From the NCBI GenBank assembly GCA_944326085.1, contig CALVCL010000003.1, forward strand, positions 1 to 64,000: a stretch of DNA of 64,000 nucleotides, written 5' to 3'. Under the pieces are notes generated by a model. The model saw only the letters and a program-made list of their open reading frames with translations, ran no database searches and was not told where the DNA came from. Both the position numbers and the translations under genes were made by a program. Origin of the DNA: an uncultured Tidjanibacter sp. (lineage in GTDB: Bacteria > Bacteroidota > Bacteroidia > Bacteroidales > Rikenellaceae). This document shows, piece after piece, positions 56,232-64,000 of this stretch (its first letter is position 1; each line of letters begins with the position of its first letter).

Positions 56232-56333
56232 TCCAAAATCCGATTAAAACGAATCGGCTGCATTCTATTGGCAAATCATTTTCACGTTTCCGCTGATTTT
56301 TAGTAAATTCGCAGGTCTAAACTACAAAACAGT

Positions 56334-57629
56334 ATGCCCCAGTCCAACAAAGTAAGCTTTCATACGTTAGGGTGCAAACTTAACTTCTCGGAAACCTCAA
56401 CGATAGCCCGCCGTTTTGAACAAGAGGGCTACAAACGTACAGTAAAAGTTTCAGAAGCCGACATCTGCATCATCAATACATGCGCTGTTACGGAACACGC
56501 CGAAAAAAAATGCCGTAATCTCATCCGCAAGTTACACCGCGAAACTCCCAATGCCATAATAGCCGTAACAGGCTGTTATGCCCAATTAAGACCAGCAGAG
56601 ATAGCAGCAATTGAAGGAGTAGACCTTGTACTCAGCAATCGCGACAAGTGCGAGCTTTTCGACCGTGTAGCCGAATTGACTAACAAGACGAAAGCACACA
56701 TATATTCATGCGATACCGCAGATCTCACTAACTTTTTCGCCGCATTCTCATCCGGCGACCGCACACGGTCTTTTCTGAAAGTTCAGGACGGCTGCGACTA
56801 CAAATGCGCATACTGTACCATACACTACGCCCGCGGCGGAAGCCGTAACATGCCGATAGACGACATAGTCTGCGAAGCCAAGCAAATAGCCGCCGGCGGA
56901 CAGAAGGAAATAGTAATCACAGGTATAAATACAGGCGATTTCGGCAAAAGCACCGGCGAACATTTCGCCGACCTGCTTAGAAAGCTGGATAAAGTTGAAG
57001 GCATTGAACGTTATCGTATATCGTCTATCGAGCCCAATCTTCTTACAGACGAAGTCATTGGCATCTGCGCCACATCATCAAAGTTCCAACCGCATTTCCA
57101 CATACCGCTTCAAAGCGGGTCCGACCGCATATTGAAACTGATGCGTCGCAGATACTGTTCCGATATATTCAGAGAACGTATCGATGCTGTAAAAAACTCC
57201 ATGCCTGATGCATTCATCGGTGTCGATGTAATCGTAGGGTTCCCTCAGGAAACAGAGGAAGACTTTATGCAAACATATACCCTGCTTGAAGAGCTGGCTC
57301 CTGCCTATCTCCACATCTTCCCATTTTCGGAACGTCCGGGTACTCCTGCTGCAGACATGCCCGACAAGGTGCGCGACAGTATAAAAACCGAACGTGCCGC
57401 ACGCCTCGATGTATTATGCCGCCGTCTTCACAGCGCTTTTTACAACGCTGCCGTCGGCACATATAGCACAGTACTGTTCGAAAGCAAAGGCCGCGACGGT
57501 ATGATGTACGGCTATACCGGCAATTATATACGCTGTAAAGCACCATATGAAAGAAGTGCTATCAATACCATACGTAAAGTAAGACTTGAGAATGTCGACA
57601 ACGGCATCATGAATGTGACCATTTGTTGA
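56334..57629 (+). CDS. mtaB: tRNA t6A37 methylthiotransferase MtaB
   Basis: A 431-residue radical SAM methylthiotransferase. N-terminal cluster cysteines are C14, C50 and C81 (TLGCKLN, INTCAVTE, VTGCYAQ), and the radical SAM cluster is C154/C158/C161 in GCDYKCAYCTIHYARG. A C-terminal TRAM domain is shortened but present. It converts t6A to ms2t6A at position 37 of ANN-reading tRNAs. The HTLGCKLN start marks MtaB rather than MiaB or RimO. An imperfect -7 element (TAAATTCG) is at 56304-56311. Confidence 0.95.
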   Translation: MPQSNKVSFHTLGCKLNFSETSTIARRFEQEGYKRTVKVSEADICIINTCAVTEHAEKKCRNLIRKLHRETPNAIIAVTGCYAQLRPAEIAAIEGVDLVLSNRDKCELFDRVAELTNKTKAHIYSCDTADLTNFFAAFSSGDRTRSFLKVQDGCDYKCAYCTIHYARGGSRNMPIDDIVCEAKQIAAGGQKEIVITGINTGDFGKSTGEHFADLLRKLDKVEGIERYRISSIEPNLLTDEVIGICATSSKFQPHFHIPLQSGSDRILKLMRRRYCSDIFRERIDAVKNSMPDAFIGVDVIVGFPQETEEDFMQTYTLLEELAPAYLHIFPFSERPGTPAADMPDKVRDSIKTERAARLDVLCRRLHSAFYNAAVGTYSTVLFESKGRDGMMYGYTGNYIRCKAPYERSAINTIRKVRLENVDNGIMNVTIC

Positions 57630-57650
57630 TGAGTTTTCATCCCGAAATAT

Positions 57651-57658
57651 TACTTTTG
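57651..57658 (+). promoter_or_regulatory. -7 element of the sensor-trkH-floA operon
   Basis: TACTTTTG matches the consensus exactly, 18 bases before the ATG at 57677. A TTG at 57626-57628 lies 22 bp upstream. Confidence 0.5.
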
Positions 57659-57676
57659 TAAAAATCTAAGACATAT

Positions 57677-58420
57677 ATGCGCAAAAAGATAACTATAGGC
57701 TTCATGAGCCTTGCTGTGGTACTCCTTTTGGCGGGTGCCATTTCAATGTACGAACTGCAAAGGTTGCGCTCCCAAGCAGAACAGGTTCTTGAAACCAACT
57801 CCCGCAACATAGAACTTGCCGAAAGAATGCTTGACGCCCTGCAACGACAGAACAGTTCAATTCTGCGCATGACACTTGCCGACATAAATATTCCCGACAC
57901 AGGATATGACATCGGATGTGAAAGTTTCGATAAAGCATATGCAGAAGCAATAAAAGCTTCAGGCAATAGCGAGGAAATGATCAACATTGCCATGGCCAAC
58001 ACCGAATACCGCAATGTAATATCCAATCATCTGCTGAATGACGAAATTGAAGACCGAGAATGGTTTCTCTCCACCTATCTGCAAGCATACTACAAACTCG
58101 ACGAAGCCCTCAAGTCACATATAACATCTCCCGAGAACTCTGTACAGGCACGCACACAGATGCTCGAAAAGAATGCATACAAGACTATTACTCCCAGCAT
58201 ATTAACAATGCTCGTAGCCATAATAATAGTCATGATGTTCTACTACTTCGTCGACCATTATTATGCACATCCCATCATCAAGTTGCATAATTCATTGAAA
58301 AATTACCTGTCATTTAACGTACCATTCGCGCCCAAATTCGAAAGCAACGATGACGAACTGCAAGGGCTGCGCGACATGATAAGCGAACTTATTGACCGTA
58401 AAAAGAACAGTCAAAAATGA
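57677..58420 (+). CDS. Membrane sensor-like protein without output domain
   Basis: A 247-residue protein with two membrane helices (about 7-27 and 171-193) flanking a helical periplasmic domain (28-170), like four-helix-bundle sensor modules. A HAMP-like cytoplasmic segment (194-245, YYAHPIIKLHNSLKNYLSFNVPF) follows and the protein stops there. No histidine-kinase, guanylate-cyclase or methyl-accepting domain is present, and no frameshifted continuation exists because trkH follows in an ATGA overlap. It might regulate TrkH directly; this is inference. Confidence 0.78.
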   Translation: MRKKITIGFMSLAVVLLLAGAISMYELQRLRSQAEQVLETNSRNIELAERMLDALQRQNSSILRMTLADINIPDTGYDIGCESFDKAYAEAIKASGNSEEMINIAMANTEYRNVISNHLLNDEIEDREWFLSTYLQAYYKLDEALKSHITSPENSVQARTQMLEKNAYKTITPSILTMLVAIIIVMMFYYFVDHYYAHPIIKLHNSLKNYLSFNVPFAPKFESNDDELQGLRDMISELIDRKKNSQK

Positions 58421-59862
58421 GGACTGGCCTTGTTTTAAAATACATTGGAGCCGTATTGCTCATAGTATCGACATTCATGTTGCTGTCTGCAGGAGTGTCG
58501 TGGCTTAATGGTATGGACAGCGGCTTCACTCCGCTCATGCTGTCATGCGTATTAACAGCCATACTCGGTGCATTCCCTTTGATTTTCGTGCGTTGTAAGG
58601 AACAGATAAATGCCAAGGAGGGATATTGCATAGTAACAGGAGCGTGGCTTCTGGCATGCCTTGTAGGAACATTTCCCTACCTACTTTACGGTGGGGAATT
58701 CAACTTCATCAACGCATGGTTCGAAAGCGTATCTGGTTTTACCACAACAGGTTCAACCATACTTACCAATGTAGAGGCATTGCCCGACGGCTTGCTATTT
58801 TGGCGTTCACTGACACATTGGATAGGTGGTGTCGGTGTAGTATTGTTTGCGCTCATGATATTGCCATCTTTGGGTAAGACACGCACCACCCTGTACAGCG
58901 TAGAACTTTCCTCATTTGCCAAAGACAACTTTCACTTCCAGACACAGAAGATAATCAGGGTCTTGCTTACGGTTTACATTGGACTTACGGCATGCTGCAC
59001 CGTATTGCTCAAAATTGTCGGCATGGATTGGTTCGATGCAGTTAACCACTCATTCGCATCCATTGCTACGGGAGGTTTCAGCACAAAGAATGCAAGCATA
59101 GCCGAATATGACAATTTCGGCATAGAGGCTATACTGACACTATTCTGTTTCCTGTCTGGTCTGCATTTCGGACTTATTTATTCCACATTTACAGGCAGTC
59201 GCAACAATATATTCCGATCGGATGTAGCACGCTATTATTTTTTATTCACCGCGGCATGTTCTATTGCGCTGGCTATCAACCTATGGGGTGAAGATATATA
59301 CAGTTCTTTCTGGGAAGCCCTGCGTCATGGCACATTCCAAGCTGTTACAATCATCACCACCACAGGTTTTGCCACCGCCGACACAACAATATGGCCACCG
59401 TTCGCCATGGTAGTGCTCTTCTTATGTACTCTGCATGGTGCGTGTGCAGGGTCTACTGCTGGCGGTATCAAAAGCGACCGAGTACTTTTGTCATTCAAAA
59501 TGACGAGTAACAGAATGCGCAAGCAAAGACACCCCAATGCTGTGCTGCGCATACGACTGAATGGAGTTGCACAGGAAGATGCCACGGTAAATTTTGCCAT
59601 GCTCTTCATTGTAATGTACATGCTTTTTATTATATTAGGAACACTCATCAATACTGCATGCGGTGTTGATTTCATCACGTCACTGACAGCAGCCACAACC
59701 TGCATTGGCAATGTCGGACCAGGGTTCGGGGAGGTCGGGTCAATGTCGAATTTTGGAGCTATGCCTGATGTAATGAAAATATCGAGCAGTGCATTAATGC
59801 TTTTAGGACGTTTGGAAATATTCGGACTCATACAGTTGTTCTTGATAAAGTGGTGGGTATAA
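58417..59862 (+). CDS. trkH: Potassium uptake protein TrkH
   Basis: A 481-residue membrane K+ transporter subunit. Four pore-loop repeats are visible, the first as SVSGFTTTGSTIL, later IATGGFSTKNASI, ITTTGFATADTT and CIGNVGPGFGEVG. It imports potassium together with the TrkA regulator, which is not in the window. Its start overlaps the sensor-like gene by 4 bases and it is followed 13 bases later by a secreted coiled-coil protein. Confidence 0.95.
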   Translation: MRTGLVLKYIGAVLLIVSTFMLLSAGVSWLNGMDSGFTPLMLSCVLTAILGAFPLIFVRCKEQINAKEGYCIVTGAWLLACLVGTFPYLLYGGEFNFINAWFESVSGFTTTGSTILTNVEALPDGLLFWRSLTHWIGGVGVVLFALMILPSLGKTRTTLYSVELSSFAKDNFHFQTQKIIRVLLTVYIGLTACCTVLLKIVGMDWFDAVNHSFASIATGGFSTKNASIAEYDNFGIEAILTLFCFLSGLHFGLIYSTFTGSRNNIFRSDVARYYFLFTAACSIALAINLWGEDIYSSFWEALRHGTFQAVTIITTTGFATADTTIWPPFAMVVLFLCTLHGACAGSTAGGIKSDRVLLSFKMTSNRMRKQRHPNAVLRIRLNGVAQEDATVNFAMLFIVMYMLFIILGTLINTACGVDFITSLTAATTCIGNVGPGFGEVGSMSNFGAMPDVMKISSSALMLLGRLEIFGLIQLFLIKWWV

Positions 59863-59875
59863 CAGTCTTTTAATT

Positions 59876-61447
59876 ATGAAAAGAATTGTATTGCCATTAA
59901 TGGCGGCAGTAATCGCCACGCTATGCTATCCAGTTCATGGACAGCATAGCGGACGCATCAAAGAACCTACCAGCACTCCTGCCGTACAAGAAGCCTCGCA
60001 GCATATCACATACGACTCTTTGGCGGTACGCAGAAACGAAATGATAACAGAAGAAGCACGCATCAAATCACGTCTTGATGAAGCTCGCAAAGCTTATGCC
60101 GAAAACACTCCGGATAAGGGAAATATTGCCACCAAAATCATAGAATTGGAAAAATCACTATACGATATACGTAACTCTCTCGACAGTCTCATTGCCCGTA
60201 TGACCGTCATGGAACAGCAACAGGGGTACAGTCTACCTATCCTCAACACCGGGTATATTACCTCCGACACAGGCAGTACAATGCTGGTTGACAATAATTA
60301 TTTCCGCGACAACCTTACGCAGTCAGATTACCGCCAACTGCTTGATGCACAGAATGCCGAAACAAAGGTCTCCGTAATGGTACAGACAATCCAGCAAAAC
60401 TATGCACATCTGGCTTCTTTGGTCAACGAATACGGCAAAGCAAGCAAAGGTCCATATGCCGACAGTCTATATTCAGCAATAAAGACAATCCAAGCGGAGA
60501 ACATACATCTCGCATCTGAACTTGGAACTGAATGGTCTAAAGTATTCGATACGAAAGTATATGCCTACAACTATATACTCGACAAAAACAATGAAACCGA
60601 ACTACTGATACTTCAGGAGGAACAAATGAACAACCTTCGCCTGCTTGAAACAGAAATACGTGGAGAGTATATGTACGATGCACTTGCAGTGTATGCGCTT
60701 CAAAAACTGTTCCTGACAAAATATGAAACGCGCTTAGCCGATTTGGCCAACCTGACTGAGGCTGCCGACTCTCTAGGTAGTCTGATTCCGCCCACAAGCC
60801 ATATAAATGATTTCTTCGTCCCGTCGCTCAACACTGAGGAACGCATATTTTACGACTTTATCGATGCACAGATTATCAAGCCGTCGCGTTATACGAGCAG
60901 TTCGCAAATCAAGACCGTAGAGATATTTCCACGAGGGTCAATGTACAGAATACTGCTTGGAGCCTACACCAAGCCTCAACCCGTATCCATATTCCGGAGT
61001 GTATATCCGCTGTTCCGAGAAGTGAAGGCAGACAAAAAGAATTACTATTATACAGGCGGTTATGCAACTTTTGAAGAAGCTACGGCTGCAGCTGCCCGGC
61101 TGAAAAAGGCAGGATTCAGAAATCCGCGCGTAGTAGCATGGCACAACAGCATATACGACCCTGCACCAGGTACTGGCGACACCCCTGTTACAGGTACACG
61201 GCCCAATACCAAAATACGATACCGCGTAGAGATCAACGGAGCAGGTGAAAGTCTCAGCGGTGCAGTACGCGATGTTATTTTCACACAGGCTGCAGGCAAG
61301 GAAATATCACGCATAACATCACCCGACACAGGAGAACCACTTTTCGTTGTGGGTGCATTCAACAACAAAGCATTGGCTGAAGCTCTTGTAAACGGTATTG
61401 GGGCAATAGACCCAACGCTGACGTTGCGCGTAGTGGAAATCAAATAA
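59876..61447 (+). CDS. Secreted coiled-coil protein with two SPOR-like domains
   Basis: A 523-residue exported protein: signal peptide (1-22), charged coiled coil (about 45-115), a helical middle (about 125-310), then two repeated domains (about 355-430 and 450-523). The domains start YRILLGAYTKPQPVSIFRSV and YRVEINGAGESLSGAV and resemble SPOR folds, which bind denuded peptidoglycan at division sites. The assignment rests on pattern only. It lies between trkH and nfeD, so it is part of the same operon. Confidence 0.72.
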   Translation: MKRIVLPLMAAVIATLCYPVHGQHSGRIKEPTSTPAVQEASQHITYDSLAVRRNEMITEEARIKSRLDEARKAYAENTPDKGNIATKIIELEKSLYDIRNSLDSLIARMTVMEQQQGYSLPILNTGYITSDTGSTMLVDNNYFRDNLTQSDYRQLLDAQNAETKVSVMVQTIQQNYAHLASLVNEYGKASKGPYADSLYSAIKTIQAENIHLASELGTEWSKVFDTKVYAYNYILDKNNETELLILQEEQMNNLRLLETEIRGEYMYDALAVYALQKLFLTKYETRLADLANLTEAADSLGSLIPPTSHINDFFVPSLNTEERIFYDFIDAQIIKPSRYTSSSQIKTVEIFPRGSMYRILLGAYTKPQPVSIFRSVYPLFREVKADKKNYYYTGGYATFEEATAAAARLKKAGFRNPRVVAWHNSIYDPAPGTGDTPVTGTRPNTKIRYRVEINGAGESLSGAVRDVIFTQAAGKEISRITSPDTGEPLFVVGAFNNKALAEALVNGIGAIDPTLTLRVVEIK

Positions 61448-61456
61448 TACGACAAC

Positions 61457-61927
61457 ATGGCTGTAATCATCATATTGGTCATTTTGGGCATAATTCTATT
61501 GGCAGTGGAAGTTTTCCTGCTACCTGGCATAACGATAGCTGGCATAGGAGCATTCCTGGCCAGTGGTTTTGCCATATATAAGGCGTTCACAGCATACGGT
61601 ACGGCAGGTGGACTCATCACCATAGGTGCCTTGCTGGTGCTTTCCATAATAGTCATGGCGGTTGGCCTGAAAGCCAAAACATGGCATCGATTGGCACTGC
61701 ATGACAACATTGACAGTGCAGCACAAGTGCTTCCTGAACAAGAAGGCATACATAGAGGCGACATAGGCACTACCACTACACGTCTTGCTCCGATGGGGAA
61801 AATATCTATTAACGGCAAAATATACGAAGCCAAATCAGAAGACGAATACATAGACGAGCGCAATACCGTAGTGGTAACAGGGTTCGACAATTTCAGCGTT
61901 GTCGTACGACGTCTCCGGCGCCAGTAA
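61457..61927 (+). CDS. NfeD-like protein
   Basis: A 156-residue NfeD family protein. Two to three N-terminal membrane helices (about 2-70) are followed by a C-terminal OB fold (about 95-156, GDIGTTTTRLAPMGKISINGKIYEA). NfeD proteins partner with flotillins; its gene is directly upstream of floA (23-base gap), as is usual. It is the short form without the protease domain. Confidence 0.93.
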   Translation: MAVIIILVILGIILLAVEVFLLPGITIAGIGAFLASGFAIYKAFTAYGTAGGLITIGALLVLSIIVMAVGLKAKTWHRLALHDNIDSAAQVLPEQEGIHRGDIGTTTTRLAPMGKISINGKIYEAKSEDEYIDERNTVVVTGFDNFSVVVRRLRRQ

Positions 61928-61950
61928 TCAATCATCAAAACTTTACATAA

Positions 61951-62919
61951 ATGGGAAACACCGGCATCGTAATTATTGTTGCCATAGTCGTACTCGTACT
62001 TCTGTGGTTGTTATTCTATTTTGTTCCTGTCGGGCTGTGGTTCAAGGCTCTGTTATCAGGAGTACGCATCTCTTTTCTGCAACTAATACTCATGCGTTGG
62101 CGCAAGGTGCCGGCGACACTGATTGTCAACGAAATGATAACAGGCACCAAAGCCGGACTGCACCTCAATCCCAACGAATTGGAAGCGCACTATTTGGCAA
62201 AGGGCAATGTACCTAATGTCATTCAAGCACTCGTATCGGCACAGAAAGCGAACATTGCTCTCGACTTCAAAATGGCATCAGCAATAGACCTTGCAGGCCG
62301 TAATGTATTCGAAGCTGTTCAGATGTCCGTCAATCCTAAGGTCATTAACACACAGCCTGTATCTGCAGTCGCAAAGAACGGTATACAGCTTATCGTAAAG
62401 GCTCGGGTTACAGTACGGGCCAATATAAAACAACTTGTCGGAGGTGCCGGAGAGGAAACCGTTCTGGCACGTGTTGGCGAAGGCATAGTGTCGTCAATCG
62501 GTTCCGCCGAGTCTCATACAGTGGTACTGGAAAATCCCGACCACATTTCACGCGTTGTGCTTGGCAAAGGTCTCGATGCCGGTACGGCCTTTGAAATACT
62601 TTCCATCGATATTGCAGACATAGACGTAGGCAAGAACATAGGTGCAGAACTACAAATAGATCAGGCGAATGCCGACAAAAATATTGCACAGGCAAAAGCG
62701 GAAGAAAAACGCGCAATGGCGGTGGCTCTCGAACAGGAATACAAGGCTCAGACTCAGGAAGCCCGAGCGAAAGTCATACTTGCAGAAGCCGAAATTCCGC
62801 TGGCCATAGCGGAAGCTTTCCGAAACGGCAATCTAGGCGTCATGGATTACTACCGTCTGCAGAACGTACAAGCCGACACGCAAATGCGGGAAAGCATTGC
62901 CAAGCCAGATAAAAGATAA
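61951..62919 (+). CDS. floA: Flotillin-like protein FloA
   Basis: A 322-residue FloA: an N-terminal membrane-inserting helix (about 5-27), an SPFH domain (about 60-200, [30 protein letters not shown]) and a coiled-coil tail rich in Ala, Glu and Gln (about 225-300). It organises membrane microdomains and is the last gene of the five-gene operon. Confidence 0.96.
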   Translation: MGNTGIVIIVAIVVLVLLWLLFYFVPVGLWFKALLSGVRISFLQLILMRWRKVPATLIVNEMITGTKAGLHLNPNELEAHYLAKGNVPNVIQALVSAQKANIALDFKMASAIDLAGRNVFEAVQMSVNPKVINTQPVSAVAKNGIQLIVKARVTVRANIKQLVGGAGEETVLARVGEGIVSSIGSAESHTVVLENPDHISRVVLGKGLDAGTAFEILSIDIADIDVGKNIGAELQIDQANADKNIAQAKAEEKRAMAVALEQEYKAQTQEARAKVILAEAEIPLAIAEAFRNGNLGVMDYYRLQNVQADTQMRESIAKPDKR

Positions 62920-62935
62920 CCCAAAGCATTAACAT

Positions 62936-62968
62936 AAACAGGCTGACATATAATGTGCCAGCCTGTTT
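62936..62968. terminator. Terminator between floA and the outer-membrane protein gene
   Basis: AAACAGGCT (62936-62944) pairs with AGCCTGTTT (62960-62968) with a 15-base loop. It stands between the convergent floA and the barrel protein gene and has T- or A-runs on both sides. Confidence 0.75.
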
Positions 62969-62971
62969 GTC

Positions 62972-64000
62972 TTACTGATAGAGTACTATGTCAGGTTTGG
63001 AAGGAATGTAACGCGTAGCCTGAATACGCTGTTCACTCGTAAGCTGTATCCATTCTCTGCTTGTAGGACCGAACTTGTTGAAGTTAACAAAAAGACTCAA
63101 CTGTATAGTACCGAACACCAATCTCTCATTCTTAAGTCTCACGCCCACACCTATTGTCGTAAAGCACTGGTTATTAAATACATTACGGTCATAACCAAGA
63201 AACCCGACATCTCCGTAGGCATACAATGCTATACGGAAGCCAAGAGGTTCCCACGGCGTAAAAACCACTGTTTCAGTACTCAATACTAAACGATTGGTCC
63301 CTAACGGACTTCCCGATATTTCGCGCGGACCGCTTTCGTTAGTGAACCATACTGCTTCATCATATCCACTCAACCGATTCCAACCGTTCAGATAATTGCC
63401 TGAAGCAAACTGACGCACCTTAAACCTGCCGGCATCCAGCAAATTCGTGAAATAACTGACCTTTACATTCAATGCCGATTGCAAGGCCCGCTTGTCTGAA
63501 AAGTTGTAAAAAGTACCTATCGATACATCTCCCATTAGATATCCTATAGGTATGAAACCACCGGCCCGCACAGATAACCCTCCGTAAAAGGCCGGATTAT
63601 ATACAGACGAACGATACCCGAATGTAGTTTCCACCTTGTAACCAATAGGAATGTATTCATCATATCCATAGCCATATATAAGATTCGTCGTAAGAAAACG
63701 TTCCCTGTAAAAACCGAACGAAGCCAACATCATTACCCTATCATGAAAATATGGGTTCTTTGACGCATTGACATTCAGTGCAGGTGGATTTACTGGCGTT
63801 TCCTCCGCCTCGTATATTTTAGGGACATCTTTATACTTGACACCATTCAAACGTGCCATAAAATAGACGCTGCTATGTATGTCAGGCAAATACCACGACT
63901 TGCCTCCCCATAGGTCTATGTTGCCGTAACGCACCAAATAAGAGGCATCAACATGCTCGTCGGCCATATCGTAACGAACATATAAGGCATTGCTTACATT
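62972..64000 (-). CDS. Outer-membrane beta-barrel protein, C-terminal part (cut by window end)
   Basis: The minus-strand frame is open through the right edge (the ATG at 63967 is internal; upstream codons read NVSNALYVRYD). The visible 340+ residues alternate strands rich in Tyr, Phe and Gly (LTTNLIYGYGYDEYIPIGYKVETTFGYR, VRAGGFIPIGYLMGDVSIGTFYNF), a barrel pattern. The tail ends SKPDIVLYQ without the usual final Phe. No family is recognised and the N-terminus is missing, so function is open. Confidence 0.7.
   Translation of the reverse strand, partial: NVSNALYVRYDMADEHVDASYLVRYGNIDLWGGKSWYLPDIHSSVYFMARLNGVKYKDVPKIYEAEETPVNPPALNVNASKNPYFHDRVMMLASFGFYRERFLTTNLIYGYGYDEYIPIGYKVETTFGYRSSVYNPAFYGGLSVRAGGFIPIGYLMGDVSIGTFYNFSDKRALQSALNVKVSYFTNLLDAGRFKVRQFASGNYLNGWNRLSGYDEAVWFTNESGPREISGSPLGTNRLVLSTETVVFTPWEPLGFRIALYAYGDVGFLGYDRNVFNNQCFTTIGVGVRLKNERLVFGTIQLSLFVNFNKFGPTSREWIQLTSEQRIQATRYIPSKPDIVLYQ

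Noticed and set aside
56190-56333. FMN riboswitch before the ribBA-containing operon
   Set aside because: The region is only 144 bases and shared with the divergent mtaB; it has none of the conserved RFN helices that I could recognise.
57677-58420. Histidine kinase
   Set aside because: No HisKA or HATPase motifs exist in any frame before trkH begins, so only the sensor part is present.
1-64000. CRISPR array, transposon or toxin-antitoxin locus
   Set aside because: I saw no regularly spaced repeats, transposase, terminal inverted repeats or recognisable toxin-antitoxin pair.

Overview
The window looks like the chromosome of an anaerobic gut member of the order Bacteroidales, possibly a Muribaculaceae- or Bacteroides-like genus (inference from protein resemblance, not a database search). 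Supporting signs are start regions that mostly lack a Shine-Dalgarno sequence but carry the Bacteroides promoter elements (TTTG at -33, TAnnTTTG at -7, 19 bp apart), an msrB-msrA fusion, RibBA, two UvrA paralogues, type B L31, MtaB and a FloA/NfeD pair. Almost all of it is housekeeping core genome.

Layout. Bases 1-1445 are the tail of a prophage or phage remnant: the end of an unknown phage-type protein, a long structured leader, a BRO-N/KilAC antirepressor and a small coupled ORF. Bases 1446-1734 are a candidate junction with repeats. Bases 1735-12908 hold a phosphoesterase, DUF763, MsrBA, a 14-TM MFS exporter, a methyltransferase with CvfB, and a plus-strand run of omega-amidase-like hydrolase, lytic transglycosylase and UvrA. 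Bases 12963-16607 hold malic enzyme, tRNA-Pro(CGG), an RluA pseudouridine synthase, tRNA-Arg(ACG) and an XRE regulator. Bases 16877-20959 hold HIT protein, a small membrane protein, Rsh (ppGpp) and RecA. PanB and HtpG converge at 22.1 kb.

A long minus-strand block (24.3-34.6 kb) carries dnaN, a DEDDh exonuclease, a LysM/periplasmic-binding fusion, rex, ribF and a thioesterase; a decayed DUF1848 gene; rpsF-rpsR-rplI-rpmE2; a small outer-membrane protein with a repeat-containing promoter; and dnaA. Bases 34.8-45.8 kb carry a phosphosugar mutase, truA, and the plus-strand operon dapB-lepB-yigZ-uvrA2-M16 peptidase-O-methyltransferase. Bases 45.8-56.2 kb (minus) carry a YczE-like membrane/cytidylate-kinase-like fusion, DJ-1 protein, dihydrolipoyl dehydrogenase, C69 dipeptidase, and a tightly overlapping ABC permease-LptF/G-ribBA-fmt operon. 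Bases 56.3-62.9 kb (plus) carry mtaB and a five-gene membrane operon: kinase-less sensor, TrkH, SPOR-like coiled-coil protein, NfeD and FloA. An outer-membrane barrel protein runs off the right edge.

The observations I rate highest are a TAATA pentanucleotide tract filling the 19-bp spacer of a promoter for a surface protein (33123-33153), which suggests phase variation; the membrane-protein/cytidylate-kinase-like fusion (45855-47165); the kinase-less sensor coupled to TrkH within a FloA/NfeD operon; the structured leader of the antirepressor; and the RibF that has lost its riboflavin-kinase signature. I did not find a CRISPR array, a complete mobile element or a recognisable novel defence system.
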